Assembly: GCA_002633005.1 (NCBI GenBank)
Contig: NMRA01000464.1
Span: forward strand, 196,131 to 260,130
DNA from: Phoronis australis
Taxonomy: Eukaryota > Phoronida > Phoronidae
Length of the DNA: 64,000 bases
Direction of reading: 5' to 3'
The position numbers and the translations under genes were made by a program. Below the pieces are notes generated by a model that saw nothing but the letters and a program-made list of their open reading frames with translations, was not told where the DNA came from and ran no database searches. Positions 1 through 13,149 of the stretch are shown piece after piece (position 1 is the first letter of the stretch; every line of letters starts with the position of its first letter).

Positions 1-3000
1 AAAACATTGTAGTGGAAGAAAAAATCAAAAATTAAGTGAACAATTAGCATATTCTATTGTTAAAATGGAAGAACCGACATATCTGTGCATTTGTGAAAAG
101 GGAAGTGCAAGGAGCCAACTTACTTGTGTACCTGTCGTTTAATTTATAGATTTGTTAGAGGCAGTTGAACATATCAATCAAGCAATTTACACAAAGTACC
201 ATGAAAAAATATGTAAATTCAAATCGTATTTTGTTTTGTGAATTAATTTCCACTTAAGAATTTATAATGTACTTTATTAAACATGTGCAATGATCAAATG
301 TTTAATTGTGTCAGCATACACTGGTACAAACAATTGCTTCCCACTCCAAGCAACAAGCATGCACAGACAGACCTAGCTAACTTCAGCCTAGTTAGTGAGC
401 AAGTCACAAGCCACCCCCTGGCATGCTGGTTCACATTGGCATGACAACAAATGTCATTTTAGCTCCAGTTTAAGGTTATCTAGGATCCTAGACAAATGGC
501 CAAGTTTAGCTAACTTCGGAAAATCATATCCCAGAAATGGCTGTTTGGGTTCACACGAAACTTTCATATACTATGGTTCATAAACTGTTCTCCGATACAC
601 TACTAGAAACTTTTTCAAAATGTCATATTTTTGCATGAGGGGTTCTCAGAAATGGGGCTTCTATGATTTTCATGGAAAGTTGAGTTTTTGAGATTTCATC
701 TTAACCAATTATATCAAATGAAATTTGGTCACATCTTTGATACTATTGTTGTGTTGTCGACATAACTTTCTTTTCGTTAAATTTTACTAAAAAGACAACA
801 CCACTTGACCCAATTAATAACAGATTGATAAAAAGTCAAATGCTACAGGCCTTGTAACTGCAGTTTTGTAGAAATTTGGCTAAAATTAGTAGATAAACAG
901 ACTTGTTGATTAAGTACTACATAACCTTACTAATTATTAATAATTATTAATAACCACGAGTCATCTTAGGTAAGTACTTTTAAAAGATATGGTACGGTAA
1001 AATCTCACTAATTTCGGACAAAAACAATTTTTTTATTTTGAAAGCCTCCTAACACTGTTGGGAATGCCCACAATTTCTCAGAAACATTGCCACATGGTAG
1101 CTGTGGTGGGGAGCTTCAAAAATGATGAAACATTTATTTAGTGTTACTTATATTTTCTGGGAAATATAAATTCACGTATTAACCATATTGTGTCCTAATT
1201 GATGAGATGTTACCGAAAGCCGGATAAATTTCTTGGTCCCCAAGGGGTGTCTCGTGACTCGGTATAGTCCAACGGAAGTTAAGGAGTCGTTACAACCAGC
1301 TAGTCAAGACTGGACAGCACGCACACATGACCGGGTACTTGCCTTGGCTGAAGACCTGCCAACAAACTATCAAGGCTAGTTAAGAACACTGCCAACAGGG
1401 GGCTTTGTGGTCACAAACATACATCGCTGAACAAAGGTGACTCAACCACTAGGTATTTTTCATTCACAACTCAAAGCACCAAATGTTTTGCAAACTGTCA
1501 AATTCTAAGCCAGCTACACAGGTTACTGGGACAGTCTTTGAGGAAAAAATAAAACTGCCCATGTGTCCATGGCAAGCCACACATCATCTCAACAATAGCC
1601 TTTTTGATATGTACATAAAAACCAAAACTGTGCAGGTTACAAAACGCATAACAGACATCCAAGAAACGAGTCAAGAAAGAGGTTTTTATGGACAGAGCAA
1701 GAAACGGGGTGTTGCGAGTCAAAGCAAAACGTGGCACAAACCAAATTCATCACAACTACACAGGCAAGTCAAGAGAGAAGACAGACGGGGTTAAAACAGA
1801 AAAAATAACCGTTTAATTTTAACAAAAAGGTTTCCAGCAAGAATATGTATGTATATACATCCGGTGACCGCCCTGACAACTCACCATCCCCGTTTTATTT
1901 ATAATCTGTCAAACACAAAGAGGAAAGTCTGAGTTTTTATTTGTTGAGTGCCCTTCAAGGTCACATGACTATCCAACATTATCACTACTATTACCAAACA
2001 ACAAGAAATGGCTTATCTATCACATCCCCTGCTCAAGTGAAATACACCATTATTTTTCTATGTTCATCAAACCATATGCACTAACGAATGCTCAACATCA
2101 TTTATACACAATTGATGTCTGTAATCCACTTTTCACACGTGAAACGGAAAGACACCCTTGAGATATTTGCTAGCAAGAAATATAATGTATAATAAAGGTA
2201 TTATGAAGCAAACATGGTTTCAAAATAAAATCGAATAACACAATGATCACATCATAACCGAAACATTAGAACCCAATGCAAAGTGAGAAGCTGTTTTTAA
2301 GGCACTAAATTAGACAGTTTCGTACACAACTGTGCTTTTTACTGCTATGATGAAAACCAGATCAAAACTGATTTCAGCAGCTCAAGCTGAAGATCACTTT
2401 TAATGTATGAGTGGCGCACTCTTTTGGTCAAGTCTCACAACACTTTGGGACAGCTGTACCAGCGTAATTTAGGATCTAATATTTGCACATTAGGCACAGT
2501 TTTGCCACCAACACCAAGGCGGTAAATGTCGGACATGGCACAGTGTGGCATGTCACTTGTTATCCAACAGGGGCTGTAGAGTACTTTTTTAAAAAAGCGT
2601 ATAGGTTCAAATAGTTAGTTCGCCCTCTGGTCAAGAAACCTGCCAGTCACTTACTTGTACAGCTGTCCGCGCTAAGAAGCTGTCGAAAAGTTTTCCTATT
2701 CCAGAAAGGCAATGTTATTTTTTAAGACCCGAAACAAGTTCTGTGTTTTTGCGAAATTGAATTTGAAAAGGAGTCAGAACAACTGACTGTTGTCTATGAC
2801 AAAAGCTTTTCAAACCATCTTGAGAGTACTATGTCATTGTATCATTCATGACTGGGTTAATGCCTAACCACGGCTATGTGCAATGACACACACAACTGAA
2901 TTTTCATCAGTTTCACTTTGAAAAATTCATTTTCGGATGCACTTGGCACATCCCCCCACCCCAGAGATTCTCGATTTCTAGCCCTAGGCGTTAACCTGAA

Positions 3001-6000
3001 CCAACTGATATGGAAATCAAGATGGTTAAGAAAACTTGGTCATCCACTGACTCCAAGGTTCCAACTGGAAACTGAAAATTAGATACCACCACTCTCTTGG
3101 CAGTTGGCAGTACATGTTCATGATTAAATACACAGCTGAACCAGACTTGGCTGGCAAGAGGAAAACTTTCCTCAATCACCCGGGCGCCGAACTCATGCAT
3201 TTTTCAGGTGCGACGCGGCCCCAACTACAAGGGCAATAGCGCTGATTACGCAGGGGAGAGGGAGTGGTAAGCGTTTGCAAACACAGACAGCGTGGTGTTA
3301 GTTGACATTCAACAAGGGGCACGAGTACACCGGAAAGCCATCTACAAACTACGTCTATAAATGATGAGCAACTCTAACTCCAACACATTCCAGTGAGACA
3401 TGAAAGTGCTGCCACCGAGTGAGTCAGTGCCAATTTAGAGGATCCAAAAAAATTTTTTTGGCAAAAAAAGAAATCCAAATGACAACAATGTTCTCTCACA
3501 CTTAGTATGTGGTAAAAGAGAAACTTTAATTTACCATATTAGTAACTATTTTTTCTGAAATCTTCAACATAAACAACTTTAAGCTGAGTTAAGCACTTAG
3601 TGCGGTCACTCTTCACAACGTGACGAACAAGAGCAATTTTATTTTGGCAAATTTTTCCACAAAAACAATGATTAAGACATGCTCAGTTCATTACTAACTT
3701 AGTAAATATACTGTGTAGATGTCCTTAAACAATATTTCATTACAACATCCTACCATCATTTCCAGCAAGGTAATCAGCCTCAGAAAAATGAAATTTTGGC
3801 AGTTTTGTGCAAATCAAGTACACAACTACCAGAGTTAAACGATAAGTTTTTCAGAACTTGCATTTTAAAGATTTTGAGAATACAGCACGAAGATCAACTA
3901 GCACTTCCTGTGCTCATCAAAAACAAAGACGCAGCACCAGGTGGCAGCTGGGTGCATACCATGTTTATATCTGCAGTGAAGCCAAAACGGAATCAATGGA
4001 AATCACTGGCAGTAAACACGATTGTCCATGAAAGAAAAACAAGAAAGAAAAAAAAAGCTCAAATCCAATCGCAAAATCACAAGCTAAAAGCAGGCAGCAC
4101 AAGAGATGGTGGAGAGCGGTAGTCAGGTATTAATGATAAGTATGCAGATACACGATTAGTACTAGGCGTTAGACAGCGCAACTGGCTTCAAATCGTGTGA
4201 CTGGATGGTTAAGTATTTGGACTCATAATCATGATTCGTACATCAAAAGAACAAGACAACGTTAAAACCTGTGGCGCACAGAGAGTGAGACTTCTGGCCC
4301 CGGTAGTCATGGTTACCTGCAGTGGTAGCAGTAGTAGTCTGGGAGGGAGATACAAGCAAGACATTGTCAGGTAAAAACCTCGTCTCCTACCACCATCAAT
4401 CATCATTACCGTACAGTGTACTTCACTTGTTACATACACACACCTACACACCAGATTCATTTGTGGATCAAGCTACAGAGGACACTGGTCAGACAAAGGC
4501 ACAGACACTTGACACTGCAGGACTGCAGGTTTACATTGCACCCAACTCTTGACATTTCCATAGCAGCCAATGGGTGACTCTAAGAGCTAATACAACGATG
4601 GTCCTACCAGTATAAATTAATGTGAAAAACAGGGGTCTTCATTAGAACCACCACGTGAATATCGAGTCGCCCATTGGTAACTACATAATTGGCTAAACCA
4701 GTGATGTGTACAGACACTGGTCAATTTCAAGTTGGAAATAAAAGAACAAAACTTAGGTGAGGGTCACAAGACCATTCACCTGTAGACAGGCTATTTTGAG
4801 CAGTGAGTTTTTATCAATCTAAGGACTGGTCTACTAGCACGGCCAGACACATGGACTCTTTTTCAATAGCAGGGAAGGAGCAGAAAGAAAGAGAGAATAT
4901 AATACCAACACCACAAATAGCAAGACAGCCAATAACGCTATCAAGAGCTAAGGAGGGGACGGCTGCCACGAGCGAGCAGACACCCCCAATAGGGATCATG
5001 CTGACCAGAGACGCTCTTACCGTTGGTGGTCAGTTTTTTGGATGGAAGCACGACAAACAAACAACTGGTGCATGCCTGAGTGAACGGATGAACAACACTC
5101 CAATTCAAGCCGACACTCTGTTGGCCAAGGTGTTTCCCAGCAGCAATAGACAGAGTTGTAATGACTACATCCCGAATTCAGATCTCCCTTCTTGTGGAGG
5201 TAAAAAAGTGCATGACTGACCTAGTTTTAAAAAAGTAGAGTGGCCAACACACTTAGGAGCCAAGTCGGACTAGTCAACAATGTTTCATCATCACTGACCC
5301 AGCTTTACAAAAGTTGTGCAACTACCTGTGCAACAGAATGATGAATGACACACTAATACTAAATGTAAAGTAGTGATAGCACAGCAATAGTGTGCAACTG
5401 TAGGGCAAGTGTCCTACAGATGTCTAGCATTGTGGGAAACTACCACAAATTTGGTGAAAACGCAGTGGCAATCCAGGAAGTGGGTCTTCGCTGCACTTCT
5501 TTGGAATTGCAAAGATTTCCAGTCACTGCTGAACAGTTTTAAGTTTAAGGTGCTTTTAATATTGTACATTATCTACATGGGACAGTTTGAATTCACGGAG
5601 TTGTATTTTGCAATACAAAATGTAGAAAAGTGAACTCTGACTATTGTCTGCTGAGGTGCACTAACTATTGTCGCTTCCAGCGACATCTGTGAGTGGCTAC
5701 ACGATTGCCTAATCTATGTAAAACAGCAAATACAGTCCCACGTACCTACACTGAATAATGGACCAAATGTTAAATGCACTAATCAAATATCAACCACCTA
5801 CAAGTAGTCTACTTTGGTGAAAGTGAAAGATAGGTCCAGTACACACCCCTCTTCCTCTCTCTGTCTATCAGACTGGCAGTCATTCACAATCAGTGGATTT
5901 CAATACTGGTTTGAGGCAAACTTTGACCGTGTAAAACTAAGCAACCATTATAGGCATGGCTCAAAATCAATAATACTTTTGTGATTGATAGCTTTTGCTG

Positions 6001-6391
6001 TGAAGGCACTATTAATGTCACAGGTGTAAAGTGAGAGAAAACTAGTGATATGTTCAAAGTAATACAGACAAAAATTGATTATTTTGATATAAAAGCCAAC
6101 TTCCAACCTTGACAGACAAATGGTCTTCAGGCTAGACTGTCACACATTCAGTGCCAGCAGTCAGCAATCCAATCACAATTGAGCGTCACAACAAAATGTC
6201 AGCCGAATCTTGTAAGAACGAGTCGGAGAGAGAGAGAGAGAGGTACTGAATAAATGTTAATCACCAACCTATAAGCAATCTTATGAGAGTGCAAAGGTCG
6301 GGCAAATTCCTAAGCAAGCGAACAGCATCGGAAGAGGTAGCATAAACTTATGCGTAGAGCGATACCAGTGTCACAATGGTGCCAGTCTAAC
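1..6391. other. Non-coding stretch with no recognised gene
   Basis: AT-rich sequence with stop codons in all frames. The longest open frame (4803-5219, plus) has no recognisable domain and no supporting splice context. A (GA)n microsatellite lies at 6226-6242. If the unidentified minus-strand gene continues beyond 6392, its remaining exons are here unrecognised or lie left of the window. Confidence 0.5.
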
Positions 6392-6449
6392 CTAATCCGA
6401 CTCATGACATTTGGCTGCTGGGATGTACCTTCCGGTGCTGTTCCTCTTG
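6392..6449 (-). CDS. Possible third exon of the unidentified minus-strand gene
   Basis: The minus strand shows an acceptor (TTCACTGTAG) followed by an open stretch read as A-RGTAPEGTSQQPNVMSRI, then a weak donor GTTAGA. The exon starts in the phase needed after the exon at 6799-6889 (1 base carried over). An alternative donor GTACAT at 6428 would make a 21-base micro-exon, also in phase. The residues match no family I know. The phase fit and low-complexity S/T/P/Q style agree with the preceding exon, but this could be chance. Confidence 0.3.
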
Positions 6450-6798
6450 CTACAGTGAACAAGTAAATCACAAAAACAGAGCATGCCATATCATGCAGAA
6501 AAGGAATCCATGGCCAAACAGCCTTTGACCAGTGTCCACCACAGCAGACCCACATACATCCTACCACGTCCTCATACTATCATCTTTAGAAAATATAACC
6601 TACGATCTCTGCAAACATTAACAAGTCGGTGGCATAGGCCAAATTATAACAAACTGTACTGCCATATGATTACTCAAGGGAAAATAAACGTTCACCCCAG
6701 TTTGAACACTGAACTTTTTCGGGCCACTTATATCAAGCCGGTCACATTTTTAAATCTTGGCGGTCTTGAGAAATTAAAATGATGAGAGGTCTACATAC

Positions 6799-6889
6799 CT
6801 GCCAGCGGCCCACTGGCCATAGTTGGGTCGGGTGACGTTCTGTCTGTCGGGATAGTACGTCGTCTCACAATCTTAGGGGCTTGCGAGGT
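6799..6889 (-). CDS. Internal coding exon of an unidentified gene
   Basis: On the minus strand a good acceptor (CTATTTGCAG) precedes 30 open codons plus one base, ending at a strong donor GTATGT. It reads TSQAPKIVRRRTIPTDRT then SPDPTMASGPLA, a basic, Ser/Thr/Pro-rich stretch of the kind found in disordered regulatory tails. The start phase (0) matches the end phase of the exon at 26344-26409, so the two can be joined directly over an intron of about 19.4 kb. I do not recognise the protein. The RRRT-I-P stretch resembles a basophilic kinase site, which is inference only. Confidence 0.5.
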
Positions 6890-9531
6890 CTGCAAATAGA
6901 GAGCACCTGTTCTGAGAACTGAGATAAAGCGACATACAAACAACAGAGGCAAAGCAATGTCAGAAAATGAATTGAGAGGTATTTAAGCTTTCAGTTTGGG
7001 ACAGTCTCTAAATTTTGGGACACCAAAATTCAAGCTGAAGTTGAATCTCCTCAATCCTGGAGATTGGGACACAAGGAATTCTGATGCTCATCATATTTCT
7101 CAAATATCAGACATTGCGTTTTGAATCAACACAGTGTGACAATAAACTTACCTAATACTTAAAATCATGGAAAACAGCTAAGAGTACAACATTTTCATGC
7201 ATCCCCATTATGTAACATGCAGTAAATAATCACCTGTCACCGATTTTAATTCTTGACTACAGGGTGACCAATAACGCCAATTTCCAAAATTTAAGGTGCA
7301 AGCTCTGAATTTGAGTAAAAGAACTAGTTTTTCAACATTCCAAACTGGAGAATTTTACTGTAAGGACCACTCTCTATCACAGGACAACATTTTGCTGTAA
7401 GGAGCGCTCTCTATCATTGGACAACATTTTATAGGTTCTGTGTTAAAAACTGGTCATCAAAATAAGATGCATACTCTTACAGGGCAACTCAATAACTACA
7501 GTGACAAAGTGCAGCCCCATAATGTACCTCTCAATAAGCATAAAAGGACCAGCATGAAACACAAAAAGGATACTCTTCCATCACAACAACGCCTCACACT
7601 CCATGTAAAATTGATTTTCAGTAAGCCCAGCGCAGTAGTGTTACAAAAATTCAACTTGAACTAAAGTAAAGGGAGTTAATTGACTCAGTCCATGGACACC
7701 TGAAGACATCGTCTACAAATGTATAACACCTCAGCACCACCATAATTATACACACATCACATATTTATAAATACTAATATGTCTGAAAACAGCCATAGGT
7801 TAGTAAGGTACCGTATGTCTAAGCAGGAAAGCCTTGTACACAGCATAGTACTGCAAAACACAGCTTCTATATAGCAAGTACGTGCATACTACCTAAAGCA
7901 TTTAGAAATGATACTTGTGGCCTAAGATACCCAGTAACAATAGACTGCACTTTAATGACATTCTTTCACCAGGAGCAAGTGCAACTTACAAGGTACAACC
8001 AGTTTCAACACTCAGTATGGAACAGAAACCACCATCCAATTCTAACATGAACCTGACACCCAAGACAGCAGAAATAAGCCTATGAATTAACAAATTCTAT
8101 CCTAGAAAGCTTCAGTGTTTGACATTAGGAAGCCTTCAAACAGGGGGTTAGACTCACAGTGACATAATCATGTGGTTCATATATCTCCATTGAAGTAGTG
8201 TACATATCATTGGGAAACTTATTCACCCAGCGGAATAAACAAATTCCAAAACCCACACCCACCCGCTTTTTCAAACTTCCAAGATTTGATCACATTTCAC
8301 TAAGCTTACCTTATAAACATGAACACAGACAAACAACAGACACACTCCATCATTGCCTAAACAGGGGGGGTGGGGTTGGCTGTGATAACATAATTAGAGA
8401 GTAAATGGACTTACTTGATGAAGACAGGTGATGACAGAGGGGGTAAAAAGTGGCAAATTTTGGATGACATGAATGCTCTCTTATTTACAAAAACTCAGTC
8501 ATACGATCAATCAGCTACAGGTTATTAAAACAGTAAACTCCTCACGATCATAAATCCCGTTTTTCATATCAGAAAAACCAGCTGCAGAAACAACACAATT
8601 TCAAATCCATGCAGTCCACAGTGCAATCATGCAAAATTAAGGAAGGCTGGATAACTCCAGGTATGAAAAATGTCAAAACACAGTATGTAGTGGTTGTGTC
8701 ACCTCGGTATTTGTCTAGGCTGTGGTTCTTTTCATTTTCCCGTGGGGATTGTGAAAAAGGTGGATATGGCACAATTTTGTAAAAGAAACTCATGTGATGG
8801 TAGACATCACACACTGGCCCCGGGTACGCTCATACATTACACTCATGTCTGTAGAGCTAAGAAAATTCAATCTAAGTCGCTTTTCTTCCATTTTCTCGTT
8901 TTTGGGATATTGAATTCACAGTTGTAAAGTGTAAAGCTATGATGGAGGGTTTAATGATAGGACAATTTAGCCACTAGTCAAAACAAGATAAATTGTGGTT
9001 TTAAGCACTTTAATGAATATATAACTCCTAGTTCAGGATTTCACGCATAACGTAAACGATATTGAGATAAGCGTATTTCCAAGTACAAACCCAACAGCTC
9101 AACTGCCCAGCTGTGAAGCTAACACACAATAAAGGAGAATGACACCCAAAAAACAACCTAGTTTGTATCGATATAGATCAAGTAGTTCCACTCGATAACA
9201 GCAAGTACAGCTCTTTCACACGACACCTGACGGCAGACGGAGGTGTTGAAATTAACCAATGACATCAGAGGTTCGAATGCAGTCTGTTCAGCAGTTCACA
9301 ACACGCTTACTGGTGTCAGCTTATCGCTTGATTTCATCGTTTTACACCAATAAATCATCAAAATTCAAAGCAAAACCTTACAAATACAAACACCCGGAGG
9401 ACCAAACAGAAGCCTCACGAACAAGTAAGTCATCAAACAAGTTATATAAAACGTTATATGTTCTTATACCTTGAATTAATTGTAACTGTTTGTTTTCATG
9501 GCTAACTACAATTCTCCATAATCAAAACTGA
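6890..9531. other. Presumed intron sequence, nothing recognised
   Basis: This AT-rich stretch lies within the presumed giant intron of the unidentified minus-strand gene. A short imperfect tandem duplication of about 37 bp sits at 7358-7430 (TCTCTATCA...GGACAACATTTT twice). No exon or transposon coding was recognised. Confidence 0.4.
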
Positions 9532-9807
9532 TCAACAACCAAGCCGACGAAATGCAGGCCACCGACAGACATGGAGAAGTTTCATGGCCTCATACTTGGT
9601 ATTAACGGCGTACTTTTCATTCTTCACTACTGTGAGCCACTTCCAAAGCATTATGGACTCTTGAGCAAATCGAAAAAACGTTATACCCGCTTTCCTCGCA
9701 GCTTCATAGTTCGCACAAGCGGGAACGATACGATACACCACACCATAACGGCACTCATTCTGCAGAAGAACCACTGACGTCGCTGCATCGTTTCTCACTT
9801 TCCTCAC
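9532..9807 (-). pseudogene. THAP-domain-like coding remnant
   Basis: A 91-codon minus-strand frame contains a stretch resembling the THAP zinc-finger fold, the DNA-binding domain of P-element-type transposases and THAP proteins. Visible are CANYEAARKAGITFFRF (residues 31-47), a Trp at 57 (LWKW) and a Cys at 81 (HVC), giving about the expected Cys-to-Cys distance. The first zinc Cys is missing (Ile at 27 in the YRIVPAC context) and the final C-x2-H histidine is absent (CRWPAF). It is therefore probably a decayed copy from a P-like or Kolobok-like element, or a single exon of a broken host THAP gene. No transposase catalytic core was found next to it. Confidence 0.4.
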
Positions 9808-10051
9808 AGGTTAACGCGACATCTCTCGGCGAGGTAAGATCGAACGTATATGAGGTGATGTGGATGATATAGACCGATTAAGAAGGTAAAAAAGACTAAT
9901 TAAATCAGGTGGCATTCTCCTTTTAAGTGTCTTCAATCTAGACCGCAAAATGGAAGAACAGTGAAATATTACTTCATGATAATTTTCAATTTCCTTTGAG
10001 CATTATTAACAATGCACCGAGCTTGTGAAAAATGACTTACCGTAATCGTTC

Positions 10052-10230
10052 GGGTTAACGCCCATGCTCAGTTAACCGCCCACCCCTACTTTAGGTGGAT
10101 TTTCGATTTAACCGCCCACTGCTCAGTTAAGCGCCCCCCCACGATTTTTGAAGATTTCCAGTTAAGCGCCCACCTCTCGGTTAAGCGCCCATCCCGTACT
10201 TTTAAAGAATGAAGATTTAGCGCCCAGTGC
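10052..10230. repeat. Left subterminal motif cluster of the 2.4 kb element
   Basis: Several copies of TTAAC/GCGCCCA occur in both halves of the cluster, separated by 15-25 bases. Examples are GTTAACGCCC, GTTAACCGCCCACC, TTTAACCGCCCAC, GTTAAGCGCCC and GTTAAGCGCCCATC. Mirror-image clusters at both ends suit transposase binding sites. Confidence 0.6.
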
Positions 10231-11379
10231 TAAGGAAACGGTGATTCCCCGACTTTTACAAAAAGATCGATGATCACAATGAGCGTAACAACGCCGGGCC
10301 TTCAAGACGGTGGTTTAGCAATATGAATTACAATACAAGTAAGGAGTTCTTGTCTTGGGTCATGGACTCACTTCAAAATATAATACTTTAACGTTTTTCT
10401 CACTTTATTTTCTTCCCATGTTTACAAAGTTTAAGAACGGCGCCGGCGTCAAAACCTCCGCTTTCAGCGACTTTGTCTGCCGCACTGAGTTTCGGTCTGC
10501 AGTGCACTAGATAAAATATATATTCGAAAAAATCAGGCCAGACAAATGTGACAATGGTTTTGCCAACCCTCCAAATTCTCTTAAGGTGGGAAGCTCTCGT
10601 ATTTTGAAGAAATCTCACAACTCACGGAAAGATTTCAAATTCTCATTTTGATGAATGTAACTGCCGGGTTGTAGAGGACGTGTGGCGACCGAAGGGACAG
10701 TACAAGTGCCTTACTGGGTTACCGATTTCGTTGCTGCCTATCGATTTCTGAATTCAAAGGTTGGCAATAATGTTTGTTTGTGTATGATCTTGAAGTAATA
10801 AAAAACAGCTAGTCAAATTTTGTTTTTTGCTTATTGCATCTCAGTCAAACTGGCGTTACCAGATTTAACTATTGTCGCTGGCTGTTCTTTATTTTTTCTT
10901 GCGTCAGCCCCCACGTATAAGCGTGACTGTGAAATATCGTTTCCACATCCCCTTTTTGCCATCCAGAATAATTTTGTTTATACATTGGCCAGTTTCTTAC
11001 CATTCGAGTCTGAAATATCTACGACGTAGACTGACTGAAAATTGGCGATAGTGGGTAGGAGATGCACACAGCTAGCTACGGGCATGGGCTTAGGGAGCAT
11101 CGAGCGGGAAATATCGGAATAGACTTGACATCGCAGTTTTGGGGAACATTGGCAACGGAGGAATATCGTAAAGAACTGGGTCTTTCGTAACAACAGCTTA
11201 AAAGTACATAGTCACGCCCGTTTTTGTTACTTAGGGCTATTCTCTTTTGATGTGTGACTTTGTAGTCATTTTGGTGCACGTGCGCAAGTTCCCACACTTT
11301 GCAGTGCATGTTACCTTGACACCAACATGTGATTGACAGGTGCTCACTCGTAGGCCCTACGTGCGTGCTGATTCCCGCC

Positions 11380-11700
11380 GCTATCTTTGGCCATAAAAAA
11401 CGAGATGCATATTGGAAGAGGCCGTTTTATTACTTGACGGCATTTCCAAGTCACGACTGTCAGCCGACTGAGACATTGCTTGCTAACAGCGAGACCGAAC
11501 AGTGCCGCAGTGCGATAGGCCTATTGCAAGTGATATAAATAGGATAATCTGGACATCTTGCATGAAAAATAAATGTTTTTCCACCACGAAGTTTGGTAAG
11601 GCGATTGTTTAAGAATGAATTGAAACATCGCTGTTTTGTGGCGTTTTATCACATATTTATGTCGTGGCTCGAAATTTTATTCTTGATTGACGAGTAGCTC
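11380..11700 (+). repeat. Dispersed repeat, copy 1
   Basis: It shares an ordered series of blocks with 29600-29960: a CGTTT/CTGTTT start, GACGGCATTTCCAAGTCACG versus GATGACATTTCAAAGTCACG, AACAGCGAGACCGA versus AACAGCGGGATCGA, GCAAGTGATATAAATAGGATAATC versus a TTGGATAATC version, and CCACGAAGTTTGG versus CCACAAAGTTTGA. Both are on the plus strand. The family is unknown. Confidence 0.5.
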
Positions 11701-12296
11701 ACGGCCGCTTAACACCGATTCTTGTCTTAGGCCTAATTCTTTGCCGAGCATGTTTGGCACAACGGCAAGTGAGCAATGCCGGGCGGTCGAGATAAAACAG
11801 CTAGCCGCAGAACCATACGCTGAAAATGTCATTGAGTCACAGAGTGCCGACTATAAAACATCCTAAACACAAAAAAAACATCTGAATTAAGTTTTTCAAA
11901 CTTTTATTACAACTCATTTTAAAACTGCGCTCAGACTATGAACTTGGCAGCTCAGTACGAGACTGCAACCATCAATTTGATGTCTGCTGTGACCTCTGCA
12001 ACACGTGAAGCTTGCACGCGCGCACTTTAACAAGATCACATCTTAAAATAGTTGCAATCCAAGTAGAGGCTGCGTGGTCACTGGTCGTCTGCGCTCTAGA
12101 GGGCAAAGTAACAAGACCGCAGGACGCCACGGGGCTATTACTCAGTAATTCTGTAAATTTAACAGTGAATAACTAATCTGAGGGCAAGAGAATCTTTGTT
12201 GGGATCATCCGCTGTTATTAAATTTTTCTCTTTACGTGGCTACGTGACGATAACGCTCTTTGAAAAGTACTACGCGTTCCGAGTACGAGGTAAGAT

Positions 12297-12450
12297 TAAC
12301 CGCCCAGGGCGGTTGCCTGTCGTAATAAGCGCCCATGTTCGGTTAACCGCCCACCCAGGATTTCTTGAAATTTCACGTTTAAGCGCCCATGTCTGGTTAA
12401 CCGCCCACCCCCGATTTTTTGAGTTTGCCAATTTAACCGCCCAGGGCGTT
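12297..12450. repeat. Right subterminal motif cluster of the 2.4 kb element
   Basis: The same motif as at the left end: ATTAACCGCCCAGG, AATAAGCGCCCATG, GTTAACCGCCCACC (twice), TTTAAGCGCCCATG and TTTAACCGCCCAGG. The plus-strand open frame 12196-12591 crosses it and is an artefact of the repeat. Confidence 0.6.
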
Positions 12451-12471
12451 AACCCGAACGATTACGGTAAG

Positions 12472-13149
12472 CAATTACTTTTGTTCAAATTAGAGGAGAC
12501 TTTACCACAAATCGGTGGACAGTACAAACCTTTCACAAAGTACTTAAGAAGGAAACCCCATAACAAACTTAGGAAATGCACAGGAAAATGAAGCAGGTGA
12601 GAAAGCTGATTTAGTGAATTGAAGTAATCAGTGATGCTGGCGATGTCTGCCTTGCTTAATATATATCATTACTTTCGAGCAATCCTTTTTACAACCCACA
12701 ATCTGTTTCAAAAGTTTCAATTACATTAATTGGTTTACTACACTACTATGAAATGTAAAATGAATAAAAACAACCATTAGATATCATAAGCCACATGAAG
12801 TTAAGAAGAGTCACTCAATCAAAACAACACATGGAGATAAGGGCACTCCACAAAATGTCTGCCAGAGCAATGGAAGCTGTGTCCACCATATTCAGAGAAG
12901 TCTTGTACTACAGCAGTTCATGAAGAAACCTCACAACCACAAAACATTACAATCGGAGAACATAATCCTCTCTCAGACTATGTCTTAATGAATTAACAGC
13001 AACTGCCATGAAATAATTGAAAGTTGATCAATTTCGAGTTATAAGACAGCTGGCTTTTACAGACAAGTGTTCATAAGGCTAGTTGCTCACTTGCACTGAA
13101 AGTCTTGACATACTCTCTTGAAATACACCCTACAATTTCACGTGGTCTA
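12472..13149. other. Non-coding stretch, nothing recognised
   Basis: AT-rich sequence between two mobile elements. No open frame of note and no clear repeat. Confidence 0.4.

Larger units (their letters stand above)
10036..12471. mobile_element. 2.4 kb element with perfect 28 bp terminal inverted repeats
   Basis: The first 28 bases (starting CTTACCGTAATCGTTCGGGT) are the exact reverse complement of the last 28 (12444-12471). Inside each end is a subterminal cluster of GC-rich motifs of the type GTTAACCGCCCA or GTTAAGCGCCCA, roughly seven per side (10052-10230 and 12297-12450). Between them is about 2 kb of unique-looking sequence with no intact transposase; part of it (11380-11700) is a dispersed repeat also found near 29600. 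A two-base TA flanks the ends if TACC is taken as the terminus, so the duplication length is unclear. This looks like a non-autonomous DNA transposon; the superfamily is not assigned. Confidence 0.7.

Noticed and set aside
4803-5219. 138-codon plus frame
   Set aside because: No recognisable domain, no repeat of codon patterns expected for a gene, and a smaller frame opposite. Length is near what chance allows in 64 kb.
12196-12591. 131-codon plus frame with LTAHPGFLEI/LTAHPRFFEF repeats
   Set aside because: The repeats come from the subterminal motif cluster of the 2.4 kb transposon.
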